A DNA stretch of 58,369 nt. Source: Clostridiales bacterium (lineage in GTDB: Bacteria > Bacillota > Clostridia > Oscillospirales > Oscillospiraceae). The notes under the pieces were generated by a model. It was not told the DNA's origin, made no database searches, and saw only the letters and a list, made by a program, of their open reading frames with translations. Position 1 is the first letter of the stretch; every line of letters starts with the position of its first letter. The stretch spans positions 1-58,369 of the forward strand of contig SFHQ01000006.1 in assembly GCA_004556345.1 (NCBI GenBank), given 5' to 3'. A program made the position numbers and the translations under genes. Positions 52,072 through 58,369 of this stretch are shown here, one piece after another.

Positions 52072-52670
52072 AGTTTTTTGAGAAACGTCTTGCGGTGGAT
52101 CGGGCACGGCCCATACTCCCGCAGGCGTTCGTAATGGAGCTTGGTGGGGTAGCCCTTGTGTTTTTCAAAGGCGTACTGGGGGTAGCGTTCGGCCATTTCG
52201 ATCATATAATGATCTCTGGCGACCTTGGCCAGGATGGACGCGGCGGCAATGGACGCGCTTTTCCCATCTCCCTTCACCACCGTCTCGTTGGGGGTCGTGA
52301 TGCCGTTGGAGCGGTTGCCGTCGATCAGCGCCAGGTCCGGGGAAACAGACAGGCCGTCCATGGCCCGCTGCATGGCCAGCATCCGGGCGTTCAAAATATT
52401 GAGGGCGTCGATCTCCTCCGCCTCCGCCCAGGCGATGGACCAGGCCACGGCCTCGTCCCGGATGAGGTCATATAAAACCTCCCGGCGTTTCTCCGTGACT
52501 TTTTTGGAGTCCCCCAGCCACTGATGGGTCCAGCCCTTGGGCAGGATCACAGCCCCGGCATAGACTCGCCCGGCCAGCGGACCGGCGCCCGCCTCGTCCA
52601 CGCCGCAGATGGTCTGGATGCCCTGGGCAAAGCGTTCGGTTTCGATGGCCCACAGGTCAGGCTGTTCCAT
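52068..52670 (-). CDS. rnhB: ribonuclease HII
   Basis: Cleaves RNA from RNA-DNA hybrids and single ribonucleotides in DNA. 200 residues with the start of the active site in CGVDEAGAGPLAGRVYAGAV (Asp-Glu) and further carboxylates in LALIDGNRS and SIAAASILAKVARD. It overlaps rbgA by 14 bases, the usual pair. Confidence 0.96.
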   Translation of the reverse strand: MEQPDLWAIETERFAQGIQTICGVDEAGAGPLAGRVYAGAVILPKGWTHQWLGDSKKVTEKRREVLYDLIRDEAVAWSIAWAEAEEIDALNILNARMLAMQRAMDGLSVSPDLALIDGNRSNGITTPNETVVKGDGKSASIAAASILAKVARDHYMIEMAERYPQYAFEKHKGYPTKLHYERLREYGPCPIHRKTFLKKL

Positions 52671-53541
52671 GGTCGTCCTCCTCCCGTTCCAGGTCTTCGG
52701 GCAGCTCCAGGGTGATGCGGCCCATTTTCCCGGCCCGGAACTCGTCCAGCAGGATGTTCGCCATGCGCTCTAAGTCCACCTCGCCGCCGGAGATGAGAAA
52801 GCCGCGCTTTCTGGCCCCGGCCTCCAGCAGGTCCCAGCCGCTCATGCCCTCTTCGGGAATGATCTTGAACCGGGCCGTCAAGGACTCCGGCTTGCGCTGG
52901 GCCAGCAGGAGGATGAGGTGGCAGGCCAGGGTCTCCACGTCCATGATGGCGTCCCGCACAGCCCCGGTGAAGGCCAGGTGCAGACCGATCGTCTCATCCT
53001 CAAACTTGGGCCACAGAATACCGGGGGTATCCAGCAGCTCCAGGCCCTGGTCCACGGTGATCCACTGCTTGCCGCGGGTCACGCCGGGGCGGTCGCCGGC
53101 CTTGGCCGACTTTTTCTTGGCAACTTTATTGATGAAGGTGGACTTGCCCACGTTGGGGATGCCCACGACCATGGCCCGCACCGGGCGGCCCACCTGGCCC
53201 TTTTCCTTCCACCGGGCGATCTGTTCCTTCAGCGCTCCGCGCATGACGGGGGAGAACTGCTTCACCCCTGCCCCGCTGCGGGCGTCGCACTCCAGCACAG
53301 AGATGCCCTTGCTGCGGAAGTAGGCAGCCCACTGCTTGCTGGCGGCGGGGTCGGCCTGGTCGGCCCGGTTGAGGATAATCACGCGAGGCTTGCTGCCCAC
53401 CAAGTCGTCGATGTCCGGGTTCCGGCTGGCGATGGGGATGCGGGCGTCGATGACCTCCGCCACCACGTCCACGTATTTGAGGTTTTCCCCGATCATCCGC
53501 CGGGTCTTGGTCATGTGGCCGGGATACCACTGGATGTTCAT
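52657..53541 (-). CDS. rbgA: ribosome biogenesis GTPase RbgA (YlqF)
   Basis: A circularly permuted GTPase for late 50S maturation: the G4-like motif NRADQAD comes before G1 (GIPNVGKST) and G3 (DTPG), in 294 residues. N-terminal MNIQWYPGHMTKTRRMI is the family start. A C-terminal ANTAR-like or RNA-binding helix follows. ATG with GGAAAGGAGAGGACC before it. Confidence 0.96.
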   Translation of the reverse strand: MNIQWYPGHMTKTRRMIGENLKYVDVVAEVIDARIPIASRNPDIDDLVGSKPRVIILNRADQADPAASKQWAAYFRSKGISVLECDARSGAGVKQFSPVMRGALKEQIARWKEKGQVGRPVRAMVVGIPNVGKSTFINKVAKKKSAKAGDRPGVTRGKQWITVDQGLELLDTPGILWPKFEDETIGLHLAFTGAVRDAIMDVETLACHLILLLAQRKPESLTARFKIIPEEGMSGWDLLEAGARKRGFLISGGEVDLERMANILLDEFRAGKMGRITLELPEDLEREEDDHGTA

Positions 53542-53696
53542 GGGCTGGTCCTCTCCTTTCCTGGCCGGGGGCGCACCCGCTTCGGCCTTGTATGATTCAG
53601 AACTAACTGTATAGTATACACGGTTTTTCCCGCCCTGAAAAGACTTTCCAGATAGAAAAGGCAGGAAATATCACGGCCCGCTTTGGAAGAACTTGA

Positions 53697-53727
53697 AAAG
53701 AGGGAGCGCACCAGGCGCTCCCTCTTT
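53697..53727 (-). terminator. terminator after rplS
   Basis: AAAGAGGGAGCGC-N5-GCGCTCCCTCTTT, perfect 13-pair stem. On the minus strand it is followed by TTTTC, 14 bases past the rplS stop. Confidence 0.85.
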
Positions 53728-53740
53728 CAAATGTCTCAAA

Positions 53741-54085
53741 TCAAAGCTTTTCCTTGACCTTAGCAGCCTTACCCACGCGGTCACGCAGATAGTACAGCTT
53801 AGCCCGGCGGACCTTACCTCTACGGACGGTCTCGACCTTTTCGATCACAGGGCTGTAGAGGGGGAAGACCTTCTCCACGCCGACGCCGTAAGAGATGCGG
53901 CGGACGGTGAAGGTCTCGTGGATACCGCCGTGCTTCTTGGCAATGACGGTGCCCTCGAACACCTGGATACGCTCACGGTTGCCTTCCTTGACGCGCAGGT
54001 GGACACGCACGGTGTCGCCCACGTTGACTGCGGGGGCAGCCTTCTCAGGCATGTTCTTCTCAATAAAGCTCTTCATAAGATCCAT
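53741..54085 (-). CDS. rplS: 50S ribosomal protein L19
   Basis: A 114-residue protein of the subunit interface. Family blocks: PAVNVGDTVRVHLRVKEGNRE, FEGTVIAKKHGG and the C-terminal VRRAKLYYLRDRVGKAAK. ATG follows AGGAGGAGAAACAGACT. Single-gene unit. Confidence 0.97.
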   Translation of the reverse strand: MDLMKSFIEKNMPEKAAPAVNVGDTVRVHLRVKEGNRERIQVFEGTVIAKKHGGIHETFTVRRISYGVGVEKVFPLYSPVIEKVETVRRGKVRRAKLYYLRDRVGKAAKVKEKL

Positions 54086-54190
54086 AGTCTGTTTCTCCTC
54101 CTGTTATACAGGTGTTCGTGAGGCCATTGTGCCAAAGCTCCTTCGCCCGGCGCCCCAGAGGACCACCCTTTTTACAATAGACCGTGAAGT

Positions 54191-54219
54191 ATTCTAGCAG
54201 GTATCGCCACGGATTGCAA
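54191..54219 (-). promoter_or_regulatory. rplS promoter
   Basis: On the minus strand TTGCAA (54214-54219), 17 bases, TAGAAT (54191-54196). The leader is about 100 bases with GC-rich self-complementary parts; Firmicutes rplS often carries an autoregulatory L19 leader RNA, which I cannot confirm here. Confidence 0.7.
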
Positions 54220-54241
54220 GGGAAATCTGCAAATTTTTTGC

Positions 54242-55084
54242 TCAGTTTTTGTTCTTCTCTTTCATCACCCGGTCATACAGGGCTTTCCGGGAGAGATTGC
54301 AGACCCCCGCCGCTTCCTTCACGGCGTCCCGCGCAGACATGCCCTGCTCCTGTAACTTGGCAACCATCGCCAGGCCGTCCTCTAACGTATACTCCTCCTG
54401 GGCCTTGGGCGGGGCTCCCTCGATGACCAGCACAAACTCTCCCTTGGGCGGGTTCTCGGCGTAGTGACGGGCGGCCTCGCCCAGGGTCGTGCGGCGGACC
54501 TCCTCATGGAGCTTGGTCAGCTCCCGGCAGAGGGCCACGCGGCGGTCCGGGCCGAAGGCGGCGTAGAGATCGTCCAGCGTCGCCCGAAGCTTATGGGGGG
54601 CCTCGTGAAAGACCATGGTGCGCTCCTCATGCTTCAGGCTTTCCAGGTGGGCCTTACGATTCTTCTTGTTCATCGCCAAAAAGCCCTCAAAGGTAAAGCG
54701 TCCCGTGGGCAGGCCGGACACAGCCAAAGCGTTCACAAAGGCGCAGGCCCCCGGGATCGCCACCACGGGAATGTCCTGGGCGGCGCACTGGGCCACCAGC
54801 TCCTCCCCCGGGTCGCTGATGGCAGGGGTCCCGGCGTCCGTGACCAGGGCGCAGCTCTCGCCGGCCAGCAGGCGGTCCACCAATTCATCCCCGCGGGTGT
54901 CGGCGTTGTGGCGGTAATAGCTCACCATGGGTTTCTTGATGCCCAGGTGGTTGAGCAGCTTCACCGTCACGCGGGTGTCCTCGGCGGCGATGAAGTCCAC
55001 CGTCTCCAACGTCTCCGCCGCCCTGGGCGAAACATCCCCCAGGTTCCCAATGGGGGTGGCGACCAGATACAGCGTCCCAGCCAT
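54242..55084 (-). CDS. rsmI: 16S rRNA (cytidine-2'-O)-methyltransferase RsmI
   Basis: Methylates C1402 of 16S rRNA with S-adenosylmethionine. The 280-residue protein begins TLYLVATPIGNLGDVSPRA and contains VDFIAAEDTRVT, LVTDAGTPAISDPGEELV and PTGRFTFEGFLAM, and has a C-terminal helix-turn-helix-like end, VCNLSRKALYDRVMK. It is downstream of the tRNA methyltransferase gene. Confidence 0.96.
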   Translation of the reverse strand: MAGTLYLVATPIGNLGDVSPRAAETLETVDFIAAEDTRVTVKLLNHLGIKKPMVSYYRHNADTRGDELVDRLLAGESCALVTDAGTPAISDPGEELVAQCAAQDIPVVAIPGACAFVNALAVSGLPTGRFTFEGFLAMNKKNRKAHLESLKHEERTMVFHEAPHKLRATLDDLYAAFGPDRRVALCRELTKLHEEVRRTTLGEAARHYAENPPKGEFVLVIEGAPPKAQEEYTLEDGLAMVAKLQEQGMSARDAVKEAAGVCNLSRKALYDRVMKEKNKN

Positions 55085-55108
55085 GGCAATGTCCTCCTTC
55101 TCTGTTCT

Positions 55109-55762
55109 CTATGTCAGTCGATCTTCTGTTTGGTAGTGGGTCGGCAGGATGTCCAGCCCCGGCCCGCCCTCCTTCACCGCCTCCACTAAGACGGCATAGG
55201 GCGCTTTCGTCCGGTGGTAGGATAAGAGCTGCATCCGCTTCGGCTCCAGCCGGGCCTTTTGCAGGGCGGCAAACAGCTCCGCCAGCCGCTCCGGGCGATA
55301 GACCAGCGCAAACCGCCCGCCTGTGCGGGTCAAGCGCCCCGCCGTCCGGCAGAGGTCCTCCACGGAACAGGTGTCGTCCATTCGCGCCTGCCCGCCGGAT
55401 CTTCCGGACCCCGCTCGGAAATAGGGCGGGTTGGACAGGACCAGATGAAACTGGTCGCCCCGGAGCAGGCTTTTCTCCCGCAGGTCCCCGGTCAGGATCG
55501 TCCCGGAGAGGGCATTGTCCGCCAGATTCTTCCGGGCCAGCTCCGCTGCCGTGGGGTCCAGCTCGATGCCCACCCGCGTTAAATTTTCTTCCCGCTGGGC
55601 CGTCAGCAAGAGCAGGGACCCCACGCCGCACCCCAGGTCGCACACAGTCCATTTGGGCCGCAGGGTGCAGAACCCCGCCAGCAGCACGCTGTCCCGCCCT
55701 AGCTTGAAGCAGGCATCGGACTGGGTGAGCTGATACTTCCCCAGATATTCTACCGACGTCAC
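55109..55762 (-). CDS. tRNA1(Val) (adenine-N6)-methyltransferase-like protein
   Basis: A 217-residue class I SAM methyltransferase of the TrmN6/YfiC (YabB) family, thought to methylate A37 of tRNA1(Val). The SAM site is CDLGCGVGSLLLLTA and the catalytic NPPY motif, LVLSNPPYFRAGSG, marks an N6-adenine enzyme. It lies beside rsmI, as in other Firmicutes. The substrate is inferred from the family. Confidence 0.9.
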   Translation of the reverse strand: MTSVEYLGKYQLTQSDACFKLGRDSVLLAGFCTLRPKWTVCDLGCGVGSLLLLTAQREENLTRVGIELDPTAAELARKNLADNALSGTILTGDLREKSLLRGDQFHLVLSNPPYFRAGSGRSGGQARMDDTCSVEDLCRTAGRLTRTGGRFALVYRPERLAELFAALQKARLEPKRMQLLSYHRTKAPYAVLVEAVKEGGPGLDILPTHYQTEDRLT

Positions 55763-56400
55763 GCCTTTCCCTCCTGCTGCTCCATCTGGCGCAGCTGCTG
55801 TAAGAACCAGCGGACCATGCGCCCGGTCATGCCCCAGATAAAATGTCCCTGATACTCGTAGATGGGCACGTTCATATAGCCCTTTCGCCAGGGATAGGTC
55901 TTGGGGAAGCCGATGCGCTCATAGGGAAAATCATCGTCCACTTTTGCCGAGACCACATAGCGGTAGACCTCCTCTTTGTAATTCAGCAGATAGTCCACCG
56001 GGACGAAGAACACGTTTTTGACCTCCGCTGCGCTGGCCTTGAGCCGCGCCGCGCCGGCGGCGCTGATCTCGGCCAGGAAGGGATAGACCACCCGGTCGCT
56101 GATGTCCTGCATCAGGTCCAGCGGGGCCAGCACCCGGATCTCCTCCGGGGGGATGCCGATCTCCTCCCAGGTCTCCCGCAGGGCGGTCTCCCTGGGGGTC
56201 TCCCCGTGTTCTCTTCGGCCGCCGGGGAAGCAGACCTCGCCGGGCTGGTGGCCCACCAGCGTATCGGCCCGCGTCTCAAAGAGCAAGCAGCGCTGCCCCT
56301 CCCACTGGACCAGGGGGACCAGGATCGCATACTCCCCCGCCGCCTCCTGAAGCCCCAGCTCCCGGTGGCTGAAATAGTCTTTTATCTCTTCGATGGTCAT
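55759..56400 (-). CDS. Nudix hydrolase, CoA diphosphatase type
   Basis: A 213-residue hydrolase with the Nudix box GGRREHGETPRETALRETWEEIGI (REx2EExG core) and the preceding RCLLFETRADTLVGHQPGEVCFPGG, a stretch typical of CoA diphosphatases. It would cut CoA or related compounds to phosphopantetheine and 3',5'-ADP. The stop overlaps the downstream methyltransferase start by 4 bases. Confidence 0.88.
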   Translation of the reverse strand: MTIEEIKDYFSHRELGLQEAAGEYAILVPLVQWEGQRCLLFETRADTLVGHQPGEVCFPGGRREHGETPRETALRETWEEIGIPPEEIRVLAPLDLMQDISDRVVYPFLAEISAAGAARLKASAAEVKNVFFVPVDYLLNYKEEVYRYVVSAKVDDDFPYERIGFPKTYPWRKGYMNVPIYEYQGHFIWGMTGRMVRWFLQQLRQMEQQEGKA

Positions 56401-56424
56401 ACACAGACTCCTTTCCCCCGGCGC

Positions 56425-56952
56425 TCAGGATTCGGGGACGGTGAATTTGGCCAGGGGGTCCTCCTCCTGCCAGAGGACGGCCTTTCCCTGGACCAGGCTG
56501 GCGGCCACGTCGATGAGCCGCTGGTTTCGGCTGCCCCGGAAGTGCAGCTCGTAAGACTTTTGGTCCTGCAAAAAGGGGCCGTCTACCAGCACGTCCGTCT
56601 CTTGCAAAAGCGCCGTCCAGTCCGCTCGCCCGGCGTCCCGCAGGTGCTCGAAGAGATAGCCGGTGTAGGTCCAGACGGTCAGGCCCAGGCCGTGGGCGGC
56701 CTTCGCCAGGGCCGCGCAGTCCGCCGCCTGGGCAAAGGGCTCTCCGCCGGATAAGGTCAGCCCCGCCATAAGAGGATTCTTTGTCAGCTCCTCCACCAGC
56801 GCCGCCACGGAGACTTCCCGGCCCCCTGCCGGGTCGTGGGTGCCGGGATTGTGGCAGCCCGGACAGCGGTGGGGACAGCCCTGGGTAAATACCGTGAAGC
56901 GAAGCCCCTGGCCGTCTACAATGGAGTCATGGACTGTGTTGGCGATCCGCAT
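56425..56952 (-). CDS. nrdG: anaerobic ribonucleotide reductase activating protein
   Basis: A small radical-SAM enzyme of 175 residues that installs the glycyl radical on NrdD. The cluster motif is C-x3-C-x2-C in TQGCPHRCPGCHNPGTHDP, and LTLSGGEPFAQAADC is the SAM-binding GGE block. The ATG follows AAGGGGGAGGTCGC. nrdD is not encoded upstream within the window, so the partner gene must be elsewhere, whereas the two usually form a pair. Confidence 0.93.
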   Translation of the reverse strand: MRIANTVHDSIVDGQGLRFTVFTQGCPHRCPGCHNPGTHDPAGGREVSVAALVEELTKNPLMAGLTLSGGEPFAQAADCAALAKAAHGLGLTVWTYTGYLFEHLRDAGRADWTALLQETDVLVDGPFLQDQKSYELHFRGSRNQRLIDVAASLVQGKAVLWQEEDPLAKFTVPES

Positions 56953-56998
56953 GCGACCTCCCCCTTACACATCAAAATAGCTTTCAAATAGCTTTCGT

Positions 56999-57027
56999 AT
57001 GATACCACACTTTCCCGCCCGGAGCAA
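56999..57027 (-). promoter_or_regulatory. nrdG promoter with a tandem 11-base repeat behind it
   Basis: On the minus strand TTGCTC (57022-57027), 17 bases, TATCAT (56999-57004). Directly downstream the plus-strand 11-mer AAATAGCTTTC is repeated head to tail (56975-56985, 56986-56996), one helical turn apart, near the start of transcription. Confidence 0.5.
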
Positions 57028-57157
57028 GCCTGCCCGCCCCGTTTCCAAACGCTTTGCTTTCGTATAGCACAGGACGGGAGCAAAGGGAAACCTAACCTTT
57101 GGTTAATTGGGTTTTCCACCGTTTCCCGGTAAACTGAGAAAAAGGAGGTTTATCGCC

Positions 57158-57910
57158 ATGAAACAGAAACGACTTTTTTCCCTCTTGCTGGCTGCCGGGC
57201 TCTGCGTCAGCCTGGCCGCCTGCGGCGGGACCGACGACACGGCAGACGACCCCGTCACCGAACCGGACCAGGAGCCCACCGGCTACACCGCCGAAGAGCT
57301 GGGCCAGGACGACTTCACCCCCGCCACCCTGGCAGAGGTCAACGGCACCTGGGTCGATGGCTACGGGGCCGTCCTCCAGATCAACGCCGACGCGGAGAGC
57401 TACCTCTACCGCACCGACGAAGGCCGGGTGGGCCAGGGTTGGGTCCGGGACGCCGACGGCGAGGCCTGGCTCAACTTCAACCGCTACCAGCATCTCTTTG
57501 AGCTATCAGACGACGGCAACACCATCTACATCCACCCCCTGGACAGCGAAATGGAGGATTCCCCACCCGACGCGGACACGGAGACCCTCTTCTACGAGAC
57601 CTTCACCCGCGACGACACCGCCGACCCCGGCCAGTGGACCCTGGATGAACTGGACGGCAACTGGGTGGGCGAGGACGGCTCCACCATCTCCATCGACGCC
57701 GACAACTATACCTACGAAGCCCAGTGCGAGGAGACCGGCTCCACCGGCGACATCACCGAGGACGAAGACGGCCGGGGCATCTACCTCTACCTCAACGGCC
57801 ACGGCTTCCTCATCCCCGACGCCGAGCGCAACACCTTCACCATCCAGTTCGTCGCCGCCGACTTCCAGATGCCCGACGGCAACTATGAGACGACCTATTC
57901 CCGCGCTTGA
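57158..57910 (+). CDS. lipoprotein with two related repeats, function unknown
   Basis: A 250-residue predicted lipoprotein. Residues 1-22 make a signal with lipobox LAAC followed by an acidic threonine-rich linker (GTDDTADDPVTEPD). Two related units of about 75 residues follow: VNGTWVDGYGAVLQINAD... and LDGNWVGEDGSTISIDAD..., each containing a G-x-W-V pattern followed by glycine/aspartate-rich strands. The ATG has AAAGGAGG before it. A small palindrome TAACC-TTT-GGTTA lies at 57093-57105 upstream. I do not recognise the family. It is followed by a strong terminator. Confidence 0.78.
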   Translation: MKQKRLFSLLLAAGLCVSLAACGGTDDTADDPVTEPDQEPTGYTAEELGQDDFTPATLAEVNGTWVDGYGAVLQINADAESYLYRTDEGRVGQGWVRDADGEAWLNFNRYQHLFELSDDGNTIYIHPLDSEMEDSPPDADTETLFYETFTRDDTADPGQWTLDELDGNWVGEDGSTISIDADNYTYEAQCEETGSTGDITEDEDGRGIYLYLNGHGFLIPDAERNTFTIQFVAADFQMPDGNYETTYSRA

Positions 57911-57928
57911 ACCGCACAAAACGCACAG

Positions 57929-57960
57929 AAAAGAGACAGGCCGCAGCCTGTCTCTTTTTT
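57929..57960. terminator. terminator between the lipoprotein and SLH genes
   Basis: AAAAGAGACAGGC-N4-GCCTGTCTCTTTT forms a near-perfect 12-13 pair stem with T runs on both sides, serving the two converging genes. Confidence 0.85.
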
Positions 57961-57996
57961 GGTCACTTGGTTTCTGGTGCTTGCCGTTGCGGAGAC

Positions 57997-58369
57997 TTAC
58001 TTCTCCAGGGCGGCCCAGTCGCGGGTCTCGCGCATGCTCTCCCACGTTTCGTGGGTGCCGTCCTTCTTCAGCTTCTGATAGTGGCTGTTGGTGGCTTCCT
58101 GGACAGCCAGGTAGAACCAAGCGCTCTCGTTCTGGTTGTCGGGCCAGGTCTTCATGTCCTTGTGCAGATCATCCTTCGTCTCAGGCAGGCGCTTGAGCAC
58201 GCGGTTGACCAGGGTCATGGTCTCGGCGCGGGTGATCTTCTGGTCTGGCTTGAAAGAACCGTCCTCATAGCCCTTGATCCAACCGTGGTTGGCGGCGATG
58301 CTGATCTCGTCCTTGGCCCAGTGGCTGGACACATCGGAGAAGGTCGCAGGCGTCTTGTCGCCGTCCGGG
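57997..58369 (-). CDS. S-layer homology (SLH) domain protein, C-terminal end (cut by window edge)
   Basis: The frame is open from the right edge to the stop at 57997 (124 codons). It contains one complete SLH unit, beginning FSDVSSHWAKDEISIAANHGW and continuing IKGYEDGSFKPDQKITRAE; SLH domains bind secondary cell-wall polymers and tether surface proteins. A second, degenerate repeat-like stretch (MKTWPDNQNESAWFYLAVQEATN) follows. The N-terminal part, with signal peptide and any functional domain, lies outside the window. Confidence 0.85.
   Translation of the reverse strand, partial: PDGDKTPATFSDVSSHWAKDEISIAANHGWIKGYEDGSFKPDQKITRAETMTLVNRVLKRLPETKDDLHKDMKTWPDNQNESAWFYLAVQEATNSHYQKLKKDGTHETWESMRETRDWAALEK

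Overview
The window reads as chromosomal DNA from a high-GC member of the Clostridia, most like the Oscillospirales (Flavonifractor/Pseudoflavonifractor/Lawsonibacter type). This is inferred from the PolC-type replicative polymerase, HPr kinase, GTPases Der, RbgA and EngB, CdsA/UppS/PyrH gene order, FMN riboswitch, an S-layer homology protein, and a GC-rich, CTG/GTC/GCC-biased codon usage. No tRNA or rRNA gene, insertion sequence, prophage or CRISPR array was seen. Most of the window is tightly packed core metabolism and housekeeping.

Layout. 1-393: the start of a DUF3990-type gene that runs off the left edge, with its promoter and operator. 433-2522: pseudouridine salvage (psuG, psuK with a fused DNA-binding domain). 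2572-8450: a catabolic operon (CoA-transferase, iron alcohol dehydrogenase, PLP aminotransferase, APC permease) preceded by a textbook sigma-54 promoter and upstream repeats. It probably ferments GABA through succinate semialdehyde and 4-hydroxybutyrate, or 5-aminovalerate by the analogous route. 8469-15320: pyruvate kinase, then an hprK-led operon with a peptide-type ABC transporter that has no ATPase genes, then rpmB. 15355-20614: gpsA, plsY, der, a PDZ/radical-SAM DUF512 protein, rpmF and yceD. 20623-26364: an RluD-type pseudouridine synthase; a roughly 300-nt region with its own promoter and many helices that looks like a structured non-coding RNA; and a polyamine transporter whose permease PotC is fused to the binding protein PotD.

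26361-37649 (minus strand): a membrane-anchored XRE regulator, then the long pyrH-frr-uppS-cdsA-dxr-rseP-ispG-polC run joining nucleotide supply, ribosome recycling, isoprenoid and phospholipid synthesis and replication. 37825-41812 (plus strand): an FMN riboswitch and the complete riboflavin operon ribD-ribE-ribBA-ribH. 41823-49318 (minus strand): a formate/nitrite-type channel, engB, lon, clpX, clpP and trigger factor, a protein-quality-control block. 49439-57027: a metallophosphatase, thrC, yraN, rnhB, rbgA, rplS, rsmI, a tRNA methyltransferase, a Nudix hydrolase and nrdG. 57158-58369: a lipoprotein with an internal duplication and the C-terminal end of an SLH-domain protein that runs off the right edge.

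The strongest candidates for something new are the structured RNA at about 21855-22237 upstream of the polyamine transporter, and the sigma-54 enhancer architecture (four CGTTTCAG-type half-sites) controlling the amino-acid fermentation operon. Several smaller regulatory palindromes placed on or beside promoters (DUF3990, psuK, pyk) also deserve testing.
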